Assembly: GCF_004664715.2 (NCBI RefSeq)
Contig: NC_051086.1
Span: forward strand, 71,353,986 to 71,417,985
DNA from: Peromyscus leucopus
Taxonomy: Eukaryota; Chordata; Mammalia; Rodentia; Cricetidae
Reading direction: 5' to 3'
Length of the DNA stretch: 64,000 nucleotides
Shown here: in pieces, positions 33,359 through 42,270 of the stretch
Layout of the letters: every line of letters starts with the position of its first letter
Position numbering within the stretch: the first letter of the stretch is position 1
Position numbers and translations under genes: made by a program
The notes under the pieces: generated by a model
The model's database searches: none
Seen by the model: the letters and a program-made list of their open reading frames with translations, nothing else
What the model was told of the DNA's origin: nothing

Positions 33359-35184
33359 CAGAGAGAGAGTCCCCCTTCCCAGAGGAGATTCTGCTCCCTG
33401 AATTCTCTGTTTTCTTACCTAGTGCCCTACACTATTCTTGCCTCCCAGCCTGGAGGAGGACACTGCTCATAGCCCAACCCCAGGATTTGCAAGAACCGTA
33501 GGGCCCAGAGGCCTCCTCTGCTGGAGTCAGACTCATGGGTCAAGGCCTGTCTCTGATATGTCTCCTCCATGAAACTCCAATAGAGCCCAGCCATCCCCAA
33601 CCCCTCCAATACACACAACCAGGGGCATCTGTGTTTCTTGGTGTCTGGATGGGGCTTATTTCTCCCAGATTCCCCCATATCCATCTTTCTGGGACCTAGA
33701 AGGTTGACTGAGGGTACCTTGATGGGGAAGCAGGGAGGCAGCTGGGCACAGGTCTTCTCACAGTCCACACCCACAGTGAAGGCCACTCTGGCTGGGGACT
33801 CTGGAGAGAAGTCCAAATCATGGTCGATGAACTGGCCCCACTGCATGAACATGAGGGACCGGCCCCGATCTGAGGTCAGCTTGCTGCTGGGGAAGCGCAC
33901 GATCTGATTGGAGACGGCTCGGACCTGGTGGAGAAGTAGGGTCAGCCTGAGTCCGGGCTCATGATCTGGGCCAGGTGCTGGGTCTAACCCAGGACTCAGG
34001 GAGTGCCAGTCTCCTGCCAGAGCTGACAGTTTTCCATCCACCCCTTCCTCTCCTGGTCTTAGAGATGCAGCCCCCTCTGGTGGTGGTTTTCATTCCCAGA
34101 AGGACAGTCTAGCACTTGGCCTGAGGCTTCTGGTGGCGCATGCCTATAATCCCAAGATTTGTGAGGCTGAGGCAGGAGGATTGTTAGTTCAGTGAGTCAC
34201 ACGGCAATCTGAGCTACACAGAAAGAACCTATCTCAACAGATGAGAGGGAGCTGGTTCAGACCGCAGGCCAGCCTCACCTTGCCCTCCCAGAAAGGTGAG
34301 GTCAGTGTGTAGACAGATAGGTTAGAGAACTGATGGTCTTCAGATACAAGACTAAGGTGACAGATAATAAATAGAGAGCTCAATAGACAGATGAATCAAC
34401 TGAAGACAATTTAATATATTAATATTAAGACAGGTAGGAAACTGTTATATTAATATAACAATAGAAAGTTGACAAATGGCCGGGCGTTGGTGGCGCACGC
34501 CTTTAATCCCAGCACTCGGGAGGCAGAGCCAGGCGGATCTCTGTGAGTTCGAGGCCAGCCTGGGCTACCAAGTGAGCTCCAGGAAAGGCGCAAAGCTACA
34601 CAGAGAAACCCTGTCTCGAAAAAAAAGAGAAAAAAAAAAAAAAAAAAAAAAAGAAAGTTGACAAATGTAAAATTGCAGATCACAGATTCACAGATGCATA
34701 GAACTTTATATTTAGGAAGATACTTTGACCTAAACATGGAGTCTCACACCTATAACCCCAGCCCTAGGAAGCGGAGGTACGGGGATTGCCGTGAGTTTGA
34801 GACCGGCCTGGGTTACATCCTAAATTCAGACCGGAACAGACTATAGTGTAAGACCTTGTCTCAAAAAGTAAAACAAAGGCACTGGGAGATGACTTAATGG
34901 GTAAGAATGCTTGCTATGACCTGACTTCAAATTCCAGAACCTACGTAGAAGCCAAGCTTGGCTACATTGAGGGCCAAGGCAGGCCAATCCCAGTAGCTCA
35001 CTGGCTAATCATCTTACATGTAACAGCAAGCTTCAGGCTTCATAGGAGACCTTGCCCCCCCAATAAATAAATATACATATATATATATATATATGTAATG
35101 GTGGGATCAATAAAGAAAGACATCTAATGTCTTTCTCTGACCTCCCCATGCCTGTGCACACCTGTACACACAGAGACATACACA

Positions 35185-35228
<44 letters not shown>

Positions 35229-36710
35229 GCAGAAAGGGAGAGAGAGATGCTTTGACACCTGTTCAACCATGGGAACAACAAAACAACTCCATTCCATAAC
35301 AGGTAAGCACAGGTACCATAGATCGTGGTCTATACAGCTGTTTATGCCAAGGACTTCATTTCCATCCACACAAGCTTAGATTTTTCTATTTTCAGGTGAA
35401 GAAACTGAGACTCAGGTAGTAAGGGGTATTCGCTCCCCAAAGTCACTCAGCAGGTCAATGGGACAGCCCAGGCCCGAGCTCCACACGCCTGATGACTCAG
35501 GGCCGCATTTCCCCCTCTGCATTGTCAAGAGAAGCATTTTCCAGACACCCCCCCCCCACTCCAACTCACAAGAGGGAGGAAGAAGCCATTGCGCCTCTTG
35601 CTGGGCGTCCAGCCGAAGGGGAGCGACCTGTGATCTTCATACTCAGCGGGCAGCCAGCGGGCCAGGGCTTGGTTGGAGGCTCCCAGCCAGGGCCTCTTCC
35701 TGTGGTAGTGAAGGGGTAGGTGTCAGCAGGGTGCAGGGCCTGAGAGGGAGTGGGGAGCAAAGGCAGGCCCCCCGATACCCACTTGTTGTTACATCTCCCT
35801 GTGATGGTGCGGTACTTATTGCTGCACTTCTCGACTGGGTCCTGGAGAGCGCAGCCACTGGTCTGGGACAGCAGGCGTAACTGTGGTTCTGTGAGCACAT
35901 CTGCGGAGGAGGGGGGCAGGGGGCAGAGTCCTAGTTCTTTCCTGGGCTGGTCAGGTCCATCCCTTTGTCATTTCTAGCATCGCCTCGGCTTTCCACCCCA
36001 CCTCCCACATCTGGCTTTCTTCTTCTTCTGCTCCCAGGCTAGGGCAGGCCTTGGGGGCTCCATGGGAAACACAGTACCAGTGACATTGAAGGGTCTGGAT
36101 CCCTGCGCCTGAAGCTTCTCTTCTAGCAGCCCTAAGGCCACGTGCATATAATCAGCAGCCTGAACAACTCTTTTGGTGGCTGCTACTGGCTGCTTGAAGT
36201 AGGCCAGGAGGTCCATGGGGCTGGCCGAGCCGCTGCGGAGGCGCTGCTTGATGCTGTCTCGGGGAGGAGGGGGAGGAGGAAGAGGAGGCTGGAGGAAGGC
36301 TCAGGCTACCAGCAGAGTCTCAGCCCAGCAGGGGTTCAGGTTGGGGAAGATGACTTCGCCAAGAGCCTGTCCTCCCTCACTGAGCCTCCCAGGCTGGGAT
36401 AGCCCCAGTCAGTCCCAAGCCCACCTCTTCTGTGTCCAGTTATAGGCAGCATCCACCAGCAACTTGGCCTCTGCTATGCAGTCTCGAAGGACTGAATCCT
36501 CCACTTGACTGGGGGAAGCTGGTCAAAGGCATGGATGGGGACTCAGTGTTCAAGGGAGCCACAGACTCCCCAGATCTAAATGCTTTCCCCTCCACACCCA
36601 TCTTCTGCCTTGGTGTCCAAGGCGCTCTTACCTGGGGCGGTGCCCTCAGAGGGTTGGGTAAGGATGAATGTGGCTAGGGCCCCTACCAGGGCCAGCAGCG
36701 GCTGCTGCAT
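27760..36710 (-). CDS. EPX: EPX, eosinophil peroxidase precursor
   Basis: Spliced gene on the minus strand. Coding exons in transcript order: 36632-36710, 36425-36518, 36078-36253, 35783-35900, 35570-35699, 33718-33924, 32520-32838, 30983-31143, 30396-30651, 29698-29868, 28650-28887, 27760-27961. They sum to 2151 nt, giving 716 residues, with every junction in frame. The protein has a signal peptide ([18 protein letters not shown]), then a propeptide, then light and heavy chains by family analogy. It belongs to the animal haem peroxidases: haem-ester Asp233 and distal His234 in QFIDHD, haem-ester Glu381 in RSSET, proximal His475 in FRFGH. The residue after Glu381 is Thr where MPO has Met, which excludes MPO. 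The enzyme sits in eosinophil granules and makes hypobromous and hypothiocyanous acid from peroxide. Position next to MKS1 and OR4D genes supports EPX over LPO. No disruption seen. Confidence 0.96.
28374..28557 (-). mobile_element. B3 SINE
   Basis: Reverse B3: 'gtgtcagaccctctgaaact' through 'ctgagccatctctccagccc'. In the last coding intron of EPX, in the same orientation as the gene. Confidence 0.88.
30020..30240 (+). mobile_element. B4-like composite SINE (B1 + ID)
   Basis: A B1-like half ('ttcaggaggctaaggcagga', 'caaggccagcctcggctact') is followed by an ID half ('gatatagtttaatggtagag', 'gcacaaggccctgggtttaa'). In EPX intron 9, antisense to the gene. Confidence 0.75.
31144..32519. other. 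EPX intron 7, no additional feature
   Basis: No SINE or gene recognised. Ordinary intron sequence. Confidence 0.6.
32945..33020 (-). mobile_element. ID-like SINE fragment
   Basis: Reverse ID core ('caaccctgggcttttgtgcc', 'ctaggcaaatgctctgcccc') in EPX intron 6. Confidence 0.6.
33308..33358. repeat. (GT)n microsatellite
   Basis: Run of about 25 GT units in EPX intron 6. Confidence 0.95.
34128..34240 (+). mobile_element. Diverged B1 SINE
   Basis: 'tggtggcgcatgcctataat' to 'agaacctatctcaacaga'. In EPX intron 5. Confidence 0.65.
34479..34651 (+). mobile_element. Young B1 SINE with 16-bp target duplication
   Basis: Full-length B1 with 'gccgggcgttggtggcgcac', the 'aggaaaggcgcaaagctaca' 3' half and a long A tail. 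It is flanked by identical copies of agaaagttgacaaatg (34463-34478 and 34652-34667). In EPX intron 5. The intact duplication and low divergence indicate a recent insertion. Confidence 0.95.
34738..34872 (+). mobile_element. Diverged B1 SINE
   Basis: 'catggagtctcacacctata' to 'gtaagaccttgtctcaaaaa'. In EPX intron 5. Confidence 0.7.
34873..35060 (+). mobile_element. Rodent SINE-like fragment
   Basis: 'gcactgggagatgacttaat' with 'taagaatgcttgctatgacc' resembles a tRNA-derived SINE head. The remainder is diverged. Confidence 0.5.
35069..35228. repeat. (AT)n and (AC)n microsatellites
   Basis: An AT run at about 35071-35094 and an AC run at about 35187-35224, separated by about 90 bp of unique-looking sequence, in EPX intron 5. 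Confidence 0.92.
35385..35485 (+). mobile_element. MIR SINE fragment
   Basis: 'ttcaggtgaagaaactgaga' with 'caaagtcactcagcaggtca' matches the MIR core, close to exon 5 of EPX. Confidence 0.6.
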
Positions 36711-36850
36711 CACGCAAGCAGAATCCCTGCTTCAGCTGAGCGGGCAAAGGATACCACAGACTCCCCAGCGAGTCTCCCCCTCCTTTCTCCCCCAGAGGAC
36801 CAGAGATGTTTTTTTTTCCAGCTCACTCTTCTCTGGAAGGAGCGAGGAGA

Positions 36851-36859
36851 CTTTATATA
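36851..36859 (-). promoter_or_regulatory. EPX: EPX TATA box
   Basis: Minus strand TATATAAAG lies about 140 bp upstream of the EPX ATG. This predicts a start site near 36825 and a 5'UTR of roughly 115 nt, assuming no 5'UTR intron. Confidence 0.75.
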
Positions 36860-36932
36860 CCATCCTGGGGGTAGAGGGGGCAGGCCTTCAGAAGCCCCGC
36901 CCCTGAGGCGGAGCTCCGGAACCTCGCTCTGG

Positions 36933-36942
36933 TTATCAGCTG
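36933..36942 (-). promoter_or_regulatory. EPX: Overlapping E-box and GATA motif upstream of EPX
   Basis: Minus strand CAGCTGATAA combines an E-box (CAGCTG) and a GATA site (TGATAA), about 75 bp upstream of the TATA box. GATA factors are known regulators of eosinophil granule genes. Use at this site is an inference. Confidence 0.5.
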
Positions 36943-36964
36943 TGTGATTGACACTCTCCATCTG

Positions 36965-39232
36965 CTTTATTCCTCACCAGCATGGGGACACCGTCCGTCC
37001 CTCTTAGTTCCCCTCACCACCCACCCCCTTGTTCCACACCCACCTCTACTCTTGGGTCCATGGATGCCCTTTTCCCACAATCCAAGCAGCGCTGGGGTTG
37101 TCGATGGCGCCCAGTGAATAATGGATGGCCAAGGTCCCAACAAGAACACAGGGCTCGGCCCCATCACTAATGGCAGCCTGGGGAAGTCACTCCTCATTTC
37201 CACACCCCTAAAATAGGAGTTGGGTGGATGTTTGGAAAGGCTCCTTTCTTCCCTCATCAGGGCAGACATGGGATCTGGACTTCCTGTCATATCCCCCATA
37301 CTCAGCACAAGGCTTCATCCAGTAGGCGTTTGTTAAATACTTGTAGAGTGAATGAATGGTCAATGATTCAGTTCTCTCCCCCTCCCCTTACCTCTCTAGT
37401 GCTACCAGCTCTCTCCAAGCTGCCAGAGAAGGATCTCTGCCAGAGGTGTCCCAGGTAAAGCTCATAGCAAGTGAACCTCTGGTAGCATCCTACCCAGAGC
37501 TCAAGCAAGGCCCGCTGCGGCTCTGGGAGATCTCTGATCTTTTCTCCCTGCACAGCAGTGGTGGCTTTAGTGTGTGCTACTGTGGGCTTGACCAACACGG
37601 CTTGCTGCACTAGGCCGGACGGACCTGGGTCTCAACCCGGCTCCCCCACTGGCAGGGAGATCTTGGGTGGACTCCCATTCCCTCGTCCTCGGTCCCAAAC
37701 TCAGCCCTTCGGCCCCAGCCCCTTCACACCTCCAAGCCTTTCCTCCTGACAGGCCCTTCTCTGGAGGAGCCTGGTGACCCCATCCCCATGTGCCTGGACA
37801 GCTAATGGTCATCTCTGGACGAGGCTCCAAAGCTACCACCGCTGTGCCCACAACCAGCCTACCCCGCTCTCCTCAGGAGGCCATGTCCATCCCCTCGTCA
37901 TTGCAGACCCTGAACCTTCTAGACCTCACCAGACTCTTCCCAGACTCTTCAACCCCTGCCCCTCCCTCCCACAGCCATGCTCTCTCCACTACCGACCCGA
38001 CTGGCCTCAGCGGTTGCTCCTGAAACTGCCACTTCGCTTTGGCAACCCCCCTTTCACAAGCTCCAGTTAACGGGGCCTCCCCTATCTTATCTCCCGCCTT
38101 CAACAGAGGCCTCGACCTGTGTGCCCAGGCATAAAATGTTACAGGGGAGGATGAAGGTCTACCAGGTGCCCTGTTGACACGGACCTCAGTTTCCAAACTT
38201 GCGAGCCAGAGCAGTGATCCCGAGAGACTTTGAACTATAATGTGCACAGCTTTCCTCCCCTTCCCCTCAAGATGCCCCGGGCTGGAACTGAGTGCGCCAG
38301 GTTGCCACACGGGTCTGCTTTACCCCACAGGGCCGCTAGGTCTTTAGCAGCAGGCAGTTGGACGAGAGTGGCCATAGCCATGGGCGGCAGTGGTGGGCTT
38401 GGGGACGAGCGAGGGACGGAGCCCTGAGCTCTATGAGCTCTAAACCCAGCCCTAGATGCTACATTGGTGCTATTTGGCTATCTTAAGGATTTGAGCTTAT
38501 TGACTGCTCAGTTTAATGATGAGGTAATAGAGAAGCAGGGACCCCCTCCCCCAAAGGGACCTTACAAGTTTGACCACGGGAGACAAGTTCTGGAGGCCTT
38601 GCTAAAGCTGGTCCTTGGGTCTGGATTGTCAGGTAAAAGTTCACACAGGAGACTGAAGGCGAAGCGTGGCCTGTCACGTGGCTTCCCTAACCCCTGGAGC
38701 TAAGTGTTCCCTTCAACTTACATTCAGCCACCCTCCCTCGGGACCCTGTCCCTAGGCCCCAGCCTTGCTAACCTTCTATTTATAATCCCACCCTCTGACT
38801 GCTTTCAACCCCACCCCACCTCACCCCACCTTTTTTTACCCAGCTCCCTCCAGGAGGCCATATCTGATTCCTTCCAAGTCAAGCTGGGGCGGAAATCCCT
38901 CATTCAGCACCAAGAAGCCCACAGAGAGCAGCTCAAAGAAGCGCCCCAAAACTACTGGCATAACCCCACTGTCCTGTAGGCAAGGTGCCGCCCAAAGGTG
39001 GCCTTCTCCTGAAGTGGGGGTTCCATAGCTGCCTGGGGGAGCTGTCAGGGAACACACATGACATGCTACCACAGTGTCCAGCACAGCAGTGCATTGAAGA
39101 AGCCTCTGAAAGGACCAAGCAGATGCCATAACAGGCTGCTCAGTCTTCTCTCAGAGATCAGGCCTCAATTTCAGTTTCCTGAGACTTAAGCAAGCAGATT
39201 CTGGGAGGGCCATGAACAAAAGACTTAGTCCT
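36965..39232. other. Intergenic, 5' of EPX, no gene recognised
   Basis: GC-moderate sequence with many short, overlapping open frames on both strands, none with a recognisable product. A MIR/L2-like scrap ('taggcgtttgttaaatactt') lies near 37325. Regulatory elements for EPX may lie here but none can be called. Confidence 0.45.
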
Positions 39233-39743
39233 TGCAGTAGCTCCCTTTCTGCACGTACTCTGACTGCTCAAGGTTCAGCCAGTTGTTTACTGTCTGGGAC
39301 CCCTCACCAACCTAGAGCTATGTGCATGGGTCAATGTGAACATGTGAGGCCAGCCAGCCTCCATGGCAGCTCAAGGACAGAGCCTGGGCCACTGAGTCAG
39401 CCCCCACAGTCAGTATGTGCTAGGCCAGCCAGCCTCCATGGCAGCTCAAGGACAAAGCCTGGGACTTGTCCAGGCCTGCCCAAAAATGATAACTATAACC
39501 CCCAACCAGTAAATTCAAAGGTTGCATATCCTCACCCAATCATATGATGCTAAGGCTTGTACCACCCTTTAAAAACTCCTCACCCTGAGAGCTCAGGGCC
39601 ATCCTCCTCCACCTGCTGTGTTGAGTGTTGAACACAGACCAAGCCTGGGTTTGCTTGTTATCAATAAACCCCTGTGTGTTTTGCATTGAACATCCGCTCT
39701 GTGGTGGTCTTGTTCGGGGAGGTCTCTCGACGCGGCCACAACA
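39233..39743 (+). mobile_element. Solo LTR, ERV1 (gammaretrovirus-like)
   Basis: 511 bp starting TGCAGTAG, like the start of murine gammaretroviral LTRs, and ending CCACAACA. It contains a TATA-like 'tttaaaaa' near 39570, AATAAA at about 39663-39668 followed by a GT-rich stretch, and a duplicated U3 segment of about 73 bp. Flanks match for only 3 nt (cct), so the target duplication is weak. No internal coding region is attached. Confidence 0.7.
39344..39460. repeat. Direct repeat in the LTR U3
   Basis: 'ggccagccagcctccatggc' and the following 'agctcaaggaca' occur twice, about 73 bp apart (starting near 39349 and 39423). This resembles an enhancer duplication. Confidence 0.85.
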
Positions 39744-40378
39744 CCTTGTTGCCTTTATTAAATTCTCACCCACTGCCCCTCAGGCAGCCATTGACTTCAG
39801 TCTGGTGGGAGGTTGAAGAACGCAAAAGCTCCTCAGATCCTTCAGGGCTGGATCTCTAAAAGGGAGGCCTCCAAAGTGGGGGTGTCGGCCCCTTGTTCTC
39901 TGGACTAGGGGCACTCAAGCCTACCGGGTGGGACAGTGATGAAGGGAGCCCTCAATGAGATTCTCCAGCCTAGGTACCCACTGTGGCCTTCACTAAGACA
40001 CAGGTCTGACGGACAGACAGGGTCCTCATGTGCTCGTGGTGATCTGCTCTGACCTTGACTTTTGTCTGCAGTCAAAATAATCAGAAGGGACCAAAAGAGG
40101 ACAGGACCAGAAGGGGAGTGTAGGCAAGGGTCATGGGTCCCCATACCTTCCCCCATGGGCCTTTTCTCATGGGACCTCACTGGGTTTTTGTTATTTTCCT
40201 TGTGGCCAAGTTTTGTCCAATGGCAACTAAGTATATCAGACATTAAGACCTCCTTCAGTATCCTCCTCTATCCATTAAAATAATTCGAGTGATGCTCATT
40301 AAATAAAATGAATAATAATGGCCAAAAATGTGTGGAAGTTTTCTTTCATTGATCTTTGTGTATATAATCATGCCAGTA
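39744..40378. other. Intergenic, nothing recognised
   Basis: No gene or clear repeat recognised. Confidence 0.4.
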
Positions 40379-40606
40379 AAACATATACGTGTATACACAT
40401 ACACACATACATATATACACGTACACACCTATATATACACACACATACACATATACATACCTATATATACGCACATACACACCTATATATACACACACAT
40501 ATACACACCATATATACACACATACACATAAACACATACATATATATACACACCTATATATACACACATACACACCTATATATACATACACATATACACA
40601 CACACG
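40379..40606. repeat. Compound (AC)/(AT) tandem array
   Basis: Irregular higher-order repetition of a motif like 'cacctatatatacacacaca' over about 228 bp. The open frames rich in Thr, His, Ile and Tyr on both strands are repeat artefacts. Confidence 0.9.
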
Positions 40607-40611
40607 CTAGT

Positions 40612-40959
40612 TGGATGTGTGGTGGCACACGCCTGTAATCTCAGCACTTAGAAGGTGGAGGCAGGAGCATCTGTTTGTTTTTTTGTTTTGTTTTGTTTTT
40701 TTGAGACAGGGTTTCTCTGTGTAGTTTTGGCACCTGTCCTGGATCTCTCTCTGTAGACCAGGCTGGCCTCGAACTCAGAGATCTGCCTGGCTCTGCCTCC
40801 CGAGTGCTAGGATTACAGGCGTGCGCCACCACTGCCTGGAATTTTGCTTGTTTGTTTGGTTGGTTGGTTTTTGGCAGGAGCATCTGGAATCCAAGGTTGG
40901 CCTCAGTTTCACAGGGAGTTTGAGGTCAGTCTGAAATGCATGGACTCTGTCTGGAAATA
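40612..40959 (+). mobile_element. B1 SINE split by a nested B1
   Basis: The left half (40612-40673) and right half (40873-40959) of a plus-strand B1 are separated by a minus-strand B1. The 14-mer ggcaggagcatctg ends the left half and begins the right half. Confidence 0.85.
40674..40872 (-). mobile_element. B1 SINE nested in an older B1, with 14-bp target duplication
   Basis: Reverse B1 ('ttgagacagggtttctctgt' to 'ggcgtgcgccaccactgcct') plus a T/G-rich segment. It is flanked by ggcaggagcatctg at 40660-40673 and 40873-40886. Confidence 0.9.
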
Positions 40960-41000
40960 AATAAACACATACATGCATACATACATACAAACATACTAAC
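40960..41000. repeat. (ACAT)n microsatellite
   Basis: About eight ACAT-like units with substitutions. Confidence 0.8.
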
Positions 41001-41094
41001 TATACGACAGGAAAAATATCATGGATTAATGTATTTTTTAATTAAAGTAGTGTGTCTTAAATTAAGAGGAAATATCTCCATACAGTTGAACTTT

Positions 41095-41215
41095 GTCATT
41101 GTTGGTTATGGTGTTTGGGACAAACTCGAACGTAGCCTAGGCTGGCTTGTAACTCCTGCCTCGACCTCCCAAATCCTGACACTACAGGCGTGTGCCACCA
41201 CTCCGGGCTTACCAC
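41095..41215 (-). mobile_element. Diverged B1 SINE
   Basis: 'cgtagcctaggctggcttgt' and 'ctacaggcgtgtgccaccac' in reverse B1 orientation. Confidence 0.65.
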
Positions 41216-41287
41216 AGCAGGTTCAGTGTTCAATACATCGGTACATTTTCTCAATTTGCTCTTTAGATTTAAAGTCAGCAGTTATTA

Positions 41288-41418
41288 TACCAGGTGTGGT
41301 GGCACACACCTGTCACCCCGGCACACACCAGTCACCCCGGCACACGCCTGTCACCACGGCACACGGGAGACTGAGAAAATCCAAGATCAACCTGAGCTAC
41401 ACAGGACTATCTCAGAAA
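41288..41418 (+). mobile_element. B1 SINE with internal triplication
   Basis: B1 head 'ccaggtgtggtggcacacac'. A 20-bp segment ('cacctgtcaccccggcacac') then appears three times in tandem before the rest of the B1. Confidence 0.75.
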
Positions 41419-41517
41419 CAAGTAAGAGTTTAAAGAGAAGCAGCAACTCAAGCTTGAAGACATAAACTAGTGAAATATTCAGATGTGAAGTAAATTGTAC
41501 TTAATGACACAGTTTGA

Positions 41518-41747
41518 AGGGCTGGAGAGATGGCTCAGGGGTTATGAGTATGTACTGCTCTTCCAGGGCACCTGAGTTCAGTTCCCAGCACCCACATTCC
41601 ACAGCTCAGAACTGCCTGTAACTCCAGCTCCAGATCCAATGCCCTCTTCTGGATTCCAAGGGCACCTGCACTCATATACCCACACGCAGACATGTATATA
41701 TACAAGAAATTAAAAATTAATAAAGATAAATATTTTTAAAATACAGT
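41518..41747 (+). mobile_element. B2/B3 SINE
   Basis: 'gggctggagagatggctcag' to an A-rich tail, with a 'gccctcttctggattccaag' middle. Confidence 0.9.
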
Positions 41748-41752
41748 TTTCA

Positions 41753-41905
41753 GCCAGGTGGCGGTGGCACACGCCTTTAATCCCAGCACTGGGGAAGCAA
41801 AGGCAGGCAGATCTCTGTGAGTTTGAGGCTAGCCTGGTCTACAGAGCGAGTTCCAGGACAGCTAAGGCTGTTACACAGAGAAACTCTGTCTCTAAACCTC
41901 CCCCC
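41753..41905 (+). mobile_element. B1 SINE
   Basis: 'ccaggtggcggtggcacacg' to 'cagagaaactctgtctctaa', full length. Confidence 0.92.
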
Positions 41906-42059
41906 AAAAGATACAGTTTTCACATACTGTTTTAAACTTAAATATTAATTAAAATGCTAATCTTCATATAGAACAACAGAATTAAAAGGAAATTGAATTC
42001 CATCTCCTCCACTTTATGAGTACTGCGTTATCATCATTTATAACAACTATTGTTTGTCT

Positions 42060-42270
42060 AGTTTGAAACAGGGTTTCATGTAGCCCAGGCTAGCCTTGAA
42101 CTTGATATGTAACCAAAGATGACCTTGAACTTCAGCTCCTCCTAACTACCCAGAGCTGAGATTACAGGCTTATACCACCACAGCCAGTTCATGTGGTGCC
42201 AGGGATTGAACCCAGGGCCTTGTGCATGCTGGACAAGCACCCTCTCAGCTGAGCTACATCCCCAGCCAAA
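42060..42270 (-). mobile_element. B4-like composite SINE (B1 + ID)
   Basis: A reverse B1-like half (42070-42180) is joined to a reverse ID half ('gccagggattgaacccaggg', 'ctgagctacatccccagcc'). Confidence 0.78.

Noticed and set aside
36425..36518. Alternative acceptor (cccccag) for EPX exon 2, 10 nt downstream
   Set aside because: It would shift the reading frame. The upstream gaccag acceptor restores the expected [10 protein letters not shown] sequence.
27760..36710. Peroxidase as LPO or MPO
   Set aside because: Residues around the haem-ester Glu (RSSET), the overall match to remembered EPX sequence, the tail-to-tail position with MKS1 and the adjacent OR4D genes all favour EPX. In human, LPO is head to head with MKS1.
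40318..40638. Long open frames rich in Thr, His, Ile and Tyr
   Set aside because: Artefact of the AC/AT array, open on both strands.
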